Of a stretch of DNA of 64,000 bases, positions 55,137-63,009 are shown piece by piece. The DNA lies in the NCBI RefSeq assembly GCF_001279725.1, contig NZ_LGDE01000001.1, positions 124,001-188,000 on the forward strand. The letters run 5' to 3'. The stretch is from Streptomyces sp. WM4235 (GTDB lineage Bacteria > Actinomycetota > Actinomycetes > Streptomycetales > Streptomycetaceae). The translations under genes and the position numbers were made by a program. The notes beneath the pieces are model-generated. The model ran no database searches. It was not told the DNA's origin and saw only the letters and a list, made by a program, of their open reading frames with translations. How positions within the stretch are numbered: the first letter of the stretch is position 1; every line of letters begins with the position of its first letter.

Positions 55137-55703
55137 TCAGCGCTCGCGCGTGCGCGCGTTGTGTCGCGGGCCCTCGACGCGGTCGCCGCACGCCGTCGAA
55201 CACCACCGTCGGGTGCCGTCGCGCGAGACGTCGTGGAAGTGCAGCCCGCACGTCGGCGAGGCGCACACGCGGATCCGATCCGCGGCGCCGGCCGCCAGGT
55301 CCAGGTGGCCGCGGACGGCGATCCAGGCCGGGCCCCAGGTCGGATCGGCGAACTCGGCGCGCTCGCCCGCGCCTTCGGCGGTGAAGGTGATCCGGATCCG
55401 TCCGTGCTCCAACACGGCGTCGAGCAGGGCCCGCGCGCTCGCGTCGGCCGGATCCGCTACCGCCCGCGTCAGGGCCTCGCGGGCGGTCAGCAGGTGGACG
55501 AGGGTCGCGGCGTCGGCTCGGAAGCGGTCGGCCAGACCGGCGCTCTCCAGCCAGACCGCGAGCCCTTGCACCCGGGTCAGCCCGGCGGCGCCCGCGAAGA
55601 GGTCGACGGGCTCCCCGTCCTCGACCCAGCGGGTGTTCAGCAGGTCGAGCGAGACCGGCTCGCCGGTCAGCGGGCGCGGGTCCGCCCCGGTCCCTGTCGT
55701 CAT
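55137..55703 (-). CDS. CGNR-type zinc finger protein (ABATE domain)
   Basis: A 188-aa putative regulator. An ABATE-like N-terminal domain starts SLDLLNTRWVEDGEPVDL; the C-terminus has the Cys4 zinc finger CASPTCG and RRWCSTACGDR (about 145-180). In classical members this ends CGNR; here it reads CGDR. DNA or RNA binding is inferred. ATG 55703 with GGGAGG. Spacing of 140 bases to the next minus-strand gene. Confidence 0.85.
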   Translation of the reverse strand: MTTGTGADPRPLTGEPVSLDLLNTRWVEDGEPVDLFAGAAGLTRVQGLAVWLESAGLADRFRADAATLVHLLTAREALTRAVADPADASARALLDAVLEHGRIRITFTAEGAGERAEFADPTWGPAWIAVRGHLDLAAGAADRIRVCASPTCGLHFHDVSRDGTRRWCSTACGDRVEGPRHNARTRER

Positions 55704-55843
55704 GTCCTCGCCTCCCGCCGCCCCTCGCCAACCCTGCGAGGGTACGTGACCGCTCCGCCCCGCCGGTGGTCCCGCGTACGGGGCTCGGACGCCGTCCCGC
55801 ACTCGGGTGCCGTCCGGGGCTCGGGCGCTCGGGCGCTCCGAGC

Positions 55844-56806
55844 TCACCGGGGGAGGACGACCAGGTAGGCCGCGGGCTCGCGGTCTCCCGACGCCGTCAG
55901 GGCCGTCCGTACCACCGAGGCCTGCTGTTCGGGCCAGTCGCGGAGCTTGCGGGGGGTGAGGTGCAGGACGGTCACCCCGAGCCGCTCCAGCGCCTCCCGC
56001 TTGCGGACGCACTCCGCCCACTCCTCGTCCTGGTCCTGGCGCGGGGCGCGGGTGTCGATCTCGATGGCGACGGCCTGCTCGGGCCAGTACGCGTCGACCC
56101 CGCCGAGGTGCGGGCCGCCGGGCAGCCGCAGGTCCACGTTCCAGACGGGCTCGGGCAGGCCGTGGCCCCGAACGAGCTGGTACAGCCGGTCCTCGGCGAT
56201 GGCCCGGCCCTCGGCGAGCAGGGATTCGACGGCGTCGACCACGTGGGGCCGGTTCAGCAGCCGGGCCACGGTCAGCTCCCGGACGACGGCGGCCGGTTCG
56301 CAGTGCCCGCCGCGCACCGCCTCGCTCAGCAGGCGGCGTACGACCCCGGCGTCGGAGATCCGGGCGACGGCGTCGGCGACGGCCCGGGCGACGGGGGCCA
56401 GGGGGAGGCCGGACACCTCCTGTGGCCGGGGCGGGGTGTGGGACCGCAGGATCCGCACGTCGCCGGTGGAGCGCAGCCGGCGGGTGCCGGGTACGAGCAC
56501 GTCGATGTGCGGGAGTCCGGCGAGCGGGGGAGCGGAGGTGAACCGGTACAGGGCCAGGGCCGCCATGCCGGTGATCATGGCCTCGCCGGCGGCGCGGCGG
56601 CCCGCGTAGAGCAGCGCCGCGTGCAGTCGCTCCTCGCTGGTCGCGGCGCCCGAGTGGAGCAGGAACACCCCGGGCAGGATCTGCCGCCAGGGCCGCCCGG
56701 CGGCGTCGGAGGCGCTGACGCCGTGCTCGCGGAGCTGCGCGAGGGTGAGCACGCGGGGACGGCTGCCGGTGAGGTGGGCGAGGGGGAGGGGCGTGTTGTG
56801 GTTCAT
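55844..56806 (-). CDS. AbiEi-like winged helix with PD-(D/E)XK nuclease-like domain
   Basis: A 320-aa protein. N-terminal AbiEi antitoxin-like region (about 18-100, RVLTLAQLREHGVSASDA). The C-terminal domain (about 210-310) resembles DUF559/Vsr nucleases, with GGVDAYWPEQAVAIEIDTR as the possible Asp-x-n-Glu-x-D/K site. No toxin gene is beside it. ATG 56806; no Shine-Dalgarno is seen and CCTCC (the opposite strand sense) precedes it, so the start is uncertain. Function unknown; defence or housekeeping DNA work possible. Confidence 0.7.
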   Translation of the reverse strand: MNHNTPLPLAHLTGSRPRVLTLAQLREHGVSASDAAGRPWRQILPGVFLLHSGAATSEERLHAALLYAGRRAAGEAMITGMAALALYRFTSAPPLAGLPHIDVLVPGTRRLRSTGDVRILRSHTPPRPQEVSGLPLAPVARAVADAVARISDAGVVRRLLSEAVRGGHCEPAAVVRELTVARLLNRPHVVDAVESLLAEGRAIAEDRLYQLVRGHGLPEPVWNVDLRLPGGPHLGGVDAYWPEQAVAIEIDTRAPRQDQDEEWAECVRKREALERLGVTVLHLTPRKLRDWPEQQASVVRTALTASGDREPAAYLVVLPR

Positions 56807-57050
56807 GTGCCGGAGGTTCCCGCACGGCGGGCGCCCGCTAACCCTTGTTACAGTCCCGTCGACAAATCGGGACAACACCGCACTAAAGTACGGACGTTCG
56901 ACTGCCGATAGCGCCGTTCGCCCGGGGCCGTTCACCTGCGCGGATCCGGCGCGCCGGCCCAGGCCCGCCGCCCGGCCCCCGCCCGGCCCGCGACCTGCCC
57001 GCGCCCGCCTCGCGTACGAGGCGGGCGCGGGTTCCGGGGCGGCGCGGGGC

Positions 57051-59606
57051 CTAAGCCGTCGTCGCCGCCGCGTCACAGGCCTGGGCGCGCAGGGCACGGG
57101 CCAGGTCGTCGCGGGACTCCAGGACCAGTCGGCGCAGCGCCGGCGGGGCCGACTCGTGTGCGGCCAGCCACGCGTCGGTGGCGTCGACCGTGCCCTGCGA
57201 GTCCTGGAGGGACGGGTACATCCCCTTCACCACGTGCATGCCGATCTGGATCGAACGGTCGGCCCACACCCGCTCGATGGCCTCGAAGTAGCGGCCCACG
57301 TACGGGGCCAACAGCCCCCGCTGCGAGGACTGCTGGGAACCGGAGATGGTCGCCTCGACCAGCGCGTTCGACAGCGCGTCCGATTCCACGACCGCGGCCC
57401 ACGCCTGGTCCTTGACCGCGGCCGACGGGCGCGCCGCCAGGCACCGGACCTGGTGCCGCTTGCCCGACGCCGTGTCGTCGCGGGCGAGTTCCGCGGTCAG
57501 GGCCGCCTCGTCCACCGCCCCGTGTGTCGCCAGCGGCAGCAGGAAGTCCCAGCGCAGCTCCTGGTCCACGTCCAGCCCGTCGATCCGCGCCGAACCGTCC
57601 ATCAGCCCCAGCAGCAACTGGAAGTCGCCCTCGGTCGCCGCGCTCGCCGCGAAGAACCGGGCCCACGTCAACTGGGACTCGGAGCCCGGCTCGGCCATCC
57701 GCAGTTCCTGGAGCGCGACCGCCGACAGCACCCGGCCGCCCTGCTCGCGCCACTCCGCCGCCGCGTAGTGGGAGACCGCCGACAGGGCCTGCGCGTGCAG
57801 CTGCTGGAGCACGCCGACGTCCGTCTCGCGCCCCGCGTGCGCCAGCACCAGGGACACGAAGTCCCGGGCCGGCATCAGCCCGTCGCGGGTCAGGTTCCAC
57901 AGCGCCGACCAGCACAGGGCCCGCGCCAGCGGGTCGGTCAGGCTGCCCAGGTGCGAGCGCAGGGTGGACAGCGAGCGCTCGTCGAAGCGGATCTTGCAGT
58001 AGGTGAGGTCCTCGTCGTTGACCAGCACCAGGTCGGGCCGCTCCTGCCCGGCGAGTTCGGCCACGGCCGTCCGGGCGCCCGCCACGTCCGTCTCGGCGCG
58101 CGCGAAGCGCACCAGGGCGCCGTCCTCGATCCGGTACAGGCCCACCGCGACCCGGTGCGGCCGGAGTTCGTCGCCCTCCTGCACCACCGCGAGTTCGGTG
58201 ATCCGACCGCCCGCGTCGTGGGTCACCACCGGCGTCAGCGCGTTCACGCCGGCCGTCTGGAGCCAGGCCCGCGACCATTCGGCCATGTCCCGCCCGGATA
58301 CCTCGCCGAGCACCGACAGCAGGTCGTCCAGGGTGGTGTTCCCGTACGCGTGCGCCTTGAAGTAGCGCCGCGCGCCCTCCAGGAACGCCTCCCGGCCCAC
58401 GTACGCCACGAGCTGCTTGAGGACCGCCGCGCCCTTGGCGTAGGTGATCCCGTCGAAGTTCAGCTTCGCGTCCTCCAGGTCACGGATGTCGGCCGTGATC
58501 GGGTGCGTGGACGGCAGCTGGTCGGCCCGGTAGGCCCACGCCTTGCGGTTGTTGGCGAAGGTCACCCACGCCTGGTCGAAGCGGGTGGCCTCGACGAGCG
58601 CGAAGGAGCCCATGAAGTCCGCGAAGGACTCCTTGAGCCACAGGTCGTCCCACCACTTCATCGTGACGAGGTCGCCGAACCACATGTGCGCCATCTCGTG
58701 CAGGATGACGTTCGCGCGGCGCTCGTACGAGGCCTGCGTGACCTTCCCGCGGAAGATGTACTCCTCCCGGAAGGTCACCATCCCCGGGTTCTCCATCGCG
58801 CCGAGGTTGTACTCGGGCACGAAGGCCTGGTCGTACTTCCCGAAGGGGTACGGGTAGTCGAACAGCTCGTGGAAGAGGTCGAAGCCCTGCTTGGTGACCA
58901 GGAAGACGTCGTCCGCGTCGAAGTGCTTCGCGAGCCCCTTGCGGCACATCGCGCCGAGCGGGATCGTCAGGTCCCCGCGCGTGTAGGTGTCCGTCACGTA
59001 GTGGTACGGGCCGGCCACCACGCAGGTGATGTAGGTGGAGATCGGCGCGGTCTCGGCGAACCGGCGGGTCAGCCCCTCGCGGGACTCCTCGACGCCGTTG
59101 CTCCACACCTGCCAGCCCTCGGGCGCGGTCACCTCGAAGCGGTACGGGGCCTTCAGGTCGGGCTGCTCGAAGTTCGCGTACACCCGCCGGGCGTCCGCCG
59201 GCTCGTACTGGGTGTACAGGTAGACCTCGCCGTCCTCGGGGTCGACGAAGCGGTGCATGCCCTCGCCGGTCCGGCTGTAGGCGCAGTTCGCGTCCACGAC
59301 CAGGACGTTCTCGGCGGCCAGTGCCTCCAGGGCGATCCGGGAGCCGTCGAAGACGGCGGCGGTGTCCAGCTCGGTCCCGTTCAGGGCCACGGAGTTCACC
59401 GAGGGGGCGATCAGGTCCGCGAACGTGGTGGAGCCGGCGGCGGCCCGGAAGCGGATCGTCGTCACCGAGCGGAAGGTCCGGGGGCCCTCGGCCGGCTCGG
59501 CCTCGTCCACCGCCGACCGCAGGTCCAGGACCACCTCGTACCCGTCGACGGACAACAGCGCGGCCCGTTCGCGGGCCTCGTCACGGGACAGATTCTCTCC
59601 GGGCAC
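57051..59606 (-). CDS. pepN: aminopeptidase N (M1 family), copy 2
   Basis: An 851-aa M1 zinc aminopeptidase, paralogue of the 43818-46415 gene. GAMEN near 269, HEMAHMWFG near 301 and the Glu of KESFA about 18 residues on; the usual Asn-Glu pair reads Lys-Glu. No signal peptide. GTG 59606 (MPGENLSRDE) is favoured because GAAGGAG is spaced 5 bases before it and it aligns with the start of copy 1; GTG 59612 is in frame. Divergent from the DsbA gene. Confidence 0.94.
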   Translation of the reverse strand: MPGENLSRDEARERAALLSVDGYEVVLDLRSAVDEAEPAEGPRTFRSVTTIRFRAAAGSTTFADLIAPSVNSVALNGTELDTAAVFDGSRIALEALAAENVLVVDANCAYSRTGEGMHRFVDPEDGEVYLYTQYEPADARRVYANFEQPDLKAPYRFEVTAPEGWQVWSNGVEESREGLTRRFAETAPISTYITCVVAGPYHYVTDTYTRGDLTIPLGAMCRKGLAKHFDADDVFLVTKQGFDLFHELFDYPYPFGKYDQAFVPEYNLGAMENPGMVTFREEYIFRGKVTQASYERRANVILHEMAHMWFGDLVTMKWWDDLWLKESFADFMGSFALVEATRFDQAWVTFANNRKAWAYRADQLPSTHPITADIRDLEDAKLNFDGITYAKGAAVLKQLVAYVGREAFLEGARRYFKAHAYGNTTLDDLLSVLGEVSGRDMAEWSRAWLQTAGVNALTPVVTHDAGGRITELAVVQEGDELRPHRVAVGLYRIEDGALVRFARAETDVAGARTAVAELAGQERPDLVLVNDEDLTYCKIRFDERSLSTLRSHLGSLTDPLARALCWSALWNLTRDGLMPARDFVSLVLAHAGRETDVGVLQQLHAQALSAVSHYAAAEWREQGGRVLSAVALQELRMAEPGSESQLTWARFFAASAATEGDFQLLLGLMDGSARIDGLDVDQELRWDFLLPLATHGAVDEAALTAELARDDTASGKRHQVRCLAARPSAAVKDQAWAAVVESDALSNALVEATISGSQQSSQRGLLAPYVGRYFEAIERVWADRSIQIGMHVVKGMYPSLQDSQGTVDATDAWLAAHESAPPALRRLVLESRDDLARALRAQACDAAATTA

Positions 59607-59732
59607 GTGCACTCCTTCGTGCGTGATCGTCGTCTTCCGTCGAATCCTCGCACGGGGGGAATGCGGGGGGTTCCGGGCTGGTTGGGGAGGGGGAACACGA
59701 CCAGAGACGCCTTATGTGACTTGAGGAGAGAC

Positions 59733-60380
59733 ATGCCCGACACGCAGGTGCGCGAGAAGACCCCGGTCGATTTCTGGTTCGACCCGCTCTGCCCCTGGGC
59801 CTGGATGACGTCCCGCTGGATGCTCGAAGTCGAGAAGGTGCGCGACGTCGAGGTCCGCTGGCACGTGATGAGCCTCGGCGTGCTCAATGAGAACAAGCTG
59901 GACGAGCTGCCCGAGTCCTACCGCAAGCTCCTCGGCCCCGAGGCCTGGATCCCGGTCCGCGTGGTCATAGCGGCGCAGCAGAAGCACGGCTCCGAGCTGA
60001 CCGGCAAGCTCTACACGGCGCTCGGCACCCGTATCCACAACGAGGGCCGCGGCAACACCCCCGAGGTGATCGCCGAGGCGCTGGCCGAGGTCGGTCTCCC
60101 GGTGGAGCTGGCCGCGTACGGAACCTCCGACGAGTACGACGAGGCCCTGCGCGAGTCGCACAACGAGGGCATCAACCGGGTCGGCCAGGAGGTCGGCACC
60201 CCGGTGATCTCCGTGCCCGGCGACAACGGCAAGGACGTCGCCTTCTTCGGTCCCGTCGTCACGCCCGCCCCGCGCGGCGAGGACGCCGCCCGCCTGTGGG
60301 ACGGCACCCTGCTCGTCGCCTCCACCCCGGGCTTCTTCGAGATCAAGCGGACCCGCGACAAGGGCCCGTCGTTCGAGTAG
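59733..60380 (+). CDS. DsbA-family protein, mycothiol-dependent reductase (Rv2466c-like)
   Basis: A 215-aa thioredoxin-fold protein. It starts VDFWFDPLCPWAWMTSRW, very like Mtb Rv2466c, a mycothiol-dependent reductase that activates nitro drugs. In Rv2466c the motif is CPWC; here Cys20 is followed by Pro, Trp and Ala23, so the second Cys is missing (codons 59790-59801). A conserved VGTPVISVPG segment has the cis-Pro region. Cytoplasmic (no signal). ATG 59733 with TTGAGGAGAG. A monothiol mechanism with mycothiol is likely. Confidence 0.88.
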   Translation: MPDTQVREKTPVDFWFDPLCPWAWMTSRWMLEVEKVRDVEVRWHVMSLGVLNENKLDELPESYRKLLGPEAWIPVRVVIAAQQKHGSELTGKLYTALGTRIHNEGRGNTPEVIAEALAEVGLPVELAAYGTSDEYDEALRESHNEGINRVGQEVGTPVISVPGDNGKDVAFFGPVVTPAPRGEDAARLWDGTLLVASTPGFFEIKRTRDKGPSFE

Positions 60381-60424
60381 TCCCGCGAGCGGTACCCGGC
60401 CGGTCCGCCGGCCCGACACCACGA

Positions 60425-60459
60425 AAAGCCCCCGCGAGTCACGTCCTCGCGGGGGCTTT
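60425..60459. terminator. bidirectional terminator
   Basis: Perfect 14-bp stem (AAAGCCCCCGCGAG with its complement), 7-base loop, with A and T ends, between the DsbA gene and convergent sodF. Confidence 0.85.
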
Positions 60460-60526
60460 CCGTTGGACACGCCCGCACGTGAAGGTTGAGAAGACGATCA
60501 CGGGGCGGACGGGACGGTGGCGCCGA

Positions 60527-61183
60527 TCAGCCCTTGGCGGGGATCAGCAGCGGGGTGTTGGCCTTGGCGTCGGCGTACCGCTTGGAGACGTCCTGCCAGT
60601 TGACGACGTTCCACATGGCCTCGATGAAGTCCACCTTCTGGTTCTTGTACTGAAGGTAGAAGGCGTGCTCCCAGGCGTCGAACACGAGGACCGGCACGGA
60701 GGCCTGCCCGACGTTGCCCTGGTGGTCGTAGACCTGCTCGACGATCAGTCGGCCGCTGATGGGCTCGTACGCCAGCACGCCCCAGCCGGAGCCCTGCGTG
60801 GCGGACGCGGCGAAGGTCAACTGCTTCTTGAACTTCGCGAAGGAGCCGAACGACTCGGTGATCGCGTCGGTGAGGTCGCCCAGGCCGTCGGCCGCGGTCG
60901 GCTCGCCGCCGCCCTCGCCGGTCTTCGGGCTGGCCATGTTGTGCCAGTAGATGCTGTGCAGGATGTGGCCGGAGAGGTGGAACGCGAGGTTCTTCTCCAG
61001 GCCGTTCAGCGCGCCCCAGTTCTCCTTGTCGCGCGCCTCCGCCAGCTGCTCCAGCGTGTTGTTGGCCCCGGTGACGTAGGCCGCGTGGTGCTTGTCGTGG
61101 TGCAGCTCGATGATCTGCGGATTGATCACCGGCTCCAGCGCCGCGTAGTCGTACGGAAGCTCAGGAAGCGTGTAGATGGCCAT
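60527..61183 (-). CDS. sodF: iron superoxide dismutase
   Basis: A 218-aa Fe/Mn-fold superoxide dismutase (cytoplasmic). Metal and active-site regions: [36 protein letters not shown] and [13 protein letters not shown]. Streptomyces use this Fe enzyme when nickel is scarce, Nur repressing it when nickel is present (known). A Nur-type box is 51-67 bases upstream of the ATG (61183). Confidence 0.93.
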   Translation of the reverse strand: MAIYTLPELPYDYAALEPVINPQIIELHHDKHHAAYVTGANNTLEQLAEARDKENWGALNGLEKNLAFHLSGHILHSIYWHNMASPKTGEGGGEPTAADGLGDLTDAITESFGSFAKFKKQLTFAASATQGSGWGVLAYEPISGRLIVEQVYDHQGNVGQASVPVLVFDAWEHAFYLQYKNQKVDFIEAMWNVVNWQDVSKRYADAKANTPLLIPAKG

Positions 61184-61233
61184 GCGTGTATCCGGTCCCC
61201 TCAGCGTGCCAACCGCTCATGGTGCGACAGTTA

Positions 61234-61250
61234 TTGCAATCAATGCGCAA
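61234..61250. promoter_or_regulatory. Nur box upstream of sodF
   Basis: TTGCAA-TCAAT-GCGCAA fits the Nur consensus TTGCnn-N5-nnGCAA. Location 51-67 bases before the sodF start matches a repressor site. In Streptomyces the nickel-dependent Fur-family regulator Nur represses sodF through such a site. Confidence 0.8.
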
Positions 61251-61320
61251 CTGCACGCTAGCAGTATCTATTCCTGTCGACGAGTAAGGGTTGCCTCTCT
61301 TGTCAAGACCGCCGGAACGC

Positions 61321-61360
61321 CGAAAGCCGGGCCCATGCGATGGCATGAACCCGGCCTTCG
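61321..61360 (-). terminator. terminator of first permease gene
   Basis: Arms 61321-61331 and 61350-61360 (CGAAAGCCGGG with CCCGGCCTTCG, one mismatch), with an inner ATGC-GCAT pairing. It is 50 bases after the permease stop and upstream of the sodF promoter. Confidence 0.7.
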
Positions 61361-61409
61361 ACCAGGGGTGGAGCGGGGGTGGAACGGCGGAGCGGGAGGT
61401 GTCGGAGGG

Positions 61410-62825
61410 TCAGACCGTTTCGCGCGACCCCGCCCGACGCTGCATCACATAGCCGGTGACCGCGAGGGCTACGGTCAGTCCGCCGGTGAAGAGGACCTGG
61501 ACCCGCGTGTCGTCACCGCGGACCATCAGCGCCAGCACGCCGACGACCCCGGCCAGCGCCACCCAGGTCAGGTACGGGAAGCCCCACATCCGCACGACCA
61601 GCTTCTCGGGGGCCTCCCGCTCCAGCCGGCGGCGCAGCACGAACTGGGAGACGGCGATGAAGCCCCAGACGACCAGGATCACGCCGCCGACCATGTTGAG
61701 CAGCCAGGCGAACAGGGTGTCCGGGTACCAGTAGGACAGCAGCACGGTGACGAAGCCGAAGCCCGAGGAGGCGAGCACCGCGCGCCGAGGCACGCCCCCG
61801 GAGGCCTTGCCGAGCGCCTTGGGGCCCTGCCCGCGGGCGACCAGCGAGTAGGCCATGCGGGAGGAGCCGTAGATGTTGGCGTTCATCGCGGAGAGCAGCG
61901 CGATCAGGATGACCACGTTCATGATCTCGCCGGCCGCGGGGATGCCCAGGTGGTCCAGGGTCGCGGCGTACGGTCCGTCCTCGGGCACCGCCGGGTCGTT
62001 CCACGGCAGCAGGGTGACGATGACCAGCATCGAGCCGACGTAGACGATCGCGATCCGCCACATGGTGGTCTTCACGGCCTTGGCGACGCCCTTGACGGGG
62101 TTCTCCGACTCGGCCGCCGCGATGGTCACCGTCTCCAGGCCGCCGTACGCGACGACCGAGGCGAGCAGACCGACCAGCAGGCCGTCCATGCCGTTGGGCA
62201 GGAAGCCGCCGTCGTGGAGCAGGTTGGCGGAGCCGGGGGAGGAGGTCCCGGGCAGCAGGCCCAGGACGGCGAGCACGCCCAGGCCCAGGAACAGCGCGAT
62301 GGCGCCGATCTTGAGGGCGGCGAACCAGAACTCGAACTCGCCGAAGTGGGAGACCGCCGCCAGGTTGGACCCGCAGAAGAGCGCCATGAACGCCAACACC
62401 CACATCCACGAGGGGGTGCCCGGGAACCAGCCCGTCATGATGTGCGCCGCGCCGATCGCCTCGATGGCCACGCCCACGCACAGCAGGGTCCAGAACATCC
62501 AGCCGGCCGTGAAACCGGCCCACGGGCCGATGGCGCGGTCGGCGTGCACGGAGAAGGAGCCGGAGGCGGGGTTGGCGGCGGACATCTCGCCGAGCATCCG
62601 CATCACGAACATCACGAGGATTCCGGACGCGGCGTACGCGATCACGATCGACGGGCCCGCGGCCGCGATGCCGGCCCCGGAGCCCACGAAGAGCCCGGCC
62701 CCGATGACCCCGCCGAGGGCGATCATCGAGAGGTGGCGCTGCTTGAGGCCGTTGCCGAGAGGGGAGGACCCCGGTTCGGTCGGCGGTGACTGCCGGTCGG
62801 ACGGGTTCAGGGTGCTCTGACTCAT
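61410..62825 (-). CDS. amino-acid permease (APC family)
   Basis: A 471-aa membrane protein of the APC amino-acid transporter family (about 12 helices). First helix LSMIALGGVIGAGLFVGSG is the substrate loop signature of the family, and GEMSAANPASGSFSVHADR follows. Similar to GABA/aromatic-type permeases, but substrate not readable. ATG 62825 gives MSQSTLNPSDR; the extension to 62939 lacks a good start. The next gene, 63010 onward, is a close paralogue. Confidence 0.9.
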   Translation of the reverse strand: MSQSTLNPSDRQSPPTEPGSSPLGNGLKQRHLSMIALGGVIGAGLFVGSGAGIAAAGPSIVIAYAASGILVMFVMRMLGEMSAANPASGSFSVHADRAIGPWAGFTAGWMFWTLLCVGVAIEAIGAAHIMTGWFPGTPSWMWVLAFMALFCGSNLAAVSHFGEFEFWFAALKIGAIALFLGLGVLAVLGLLPGTSSPGSANLLHDGGFLPNGMDGLLVGLLASVVAYGGLETVTIAAAESENPVKGVAKAVKTTMWRIAIVYVGSMLVIVTLLPWNDPAVPEDGPYAATLDHLGIPAAGEIMNVVILIALLSAMNANIYGSSRMAYSLVARGQGPKALGKASGGVPRRAVLASSGFGFVTVLLSYWYPDTLFAWLLNMVGGVILVVWGFIAVSQFVLRRRLEREAPEKLVVRMWGFPYLTWVALAGVVGVLALMVRGDDTRVQVLFTGGLTVALAVTGYVMQRRAGSRETV

Positions 62826-62951
62826 GGGGGTGATGCCTTGTCCGGTGCGGGGACGGGATGGGGCCCAGTCTGCCGATCGTCCGATAACCGGACGTTCGCC
62901 GTCCAGCATGCGGACTCTCGCCTCACGGGACGTGATCACCCCCGCGCGGAG

Positions 62952-62991
62952 GCGGAACAGGCCCGGGACACCGGTGCCGGGCCTGTTCCGC
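62952..62991 (-). terminator. terminator of second permease gene
   Basis: Perfect 15-bp stem (GCGGAACAGGCCCGG with its complement) and a 10-base loop, 19 bases after the stop of the partial permease gene. Confidence 0.83.
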
Positions 62992-63009
62992 GTACGTCGG
63001 CGAGCGGGC

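Noticed and set aside
56745..59732. Plus-strand frame upstream of the DsbA gene
   Set aside because: It is antisense to pepN copy 2. Only the last 215 codons (from ATG 59733) encode a real protein.
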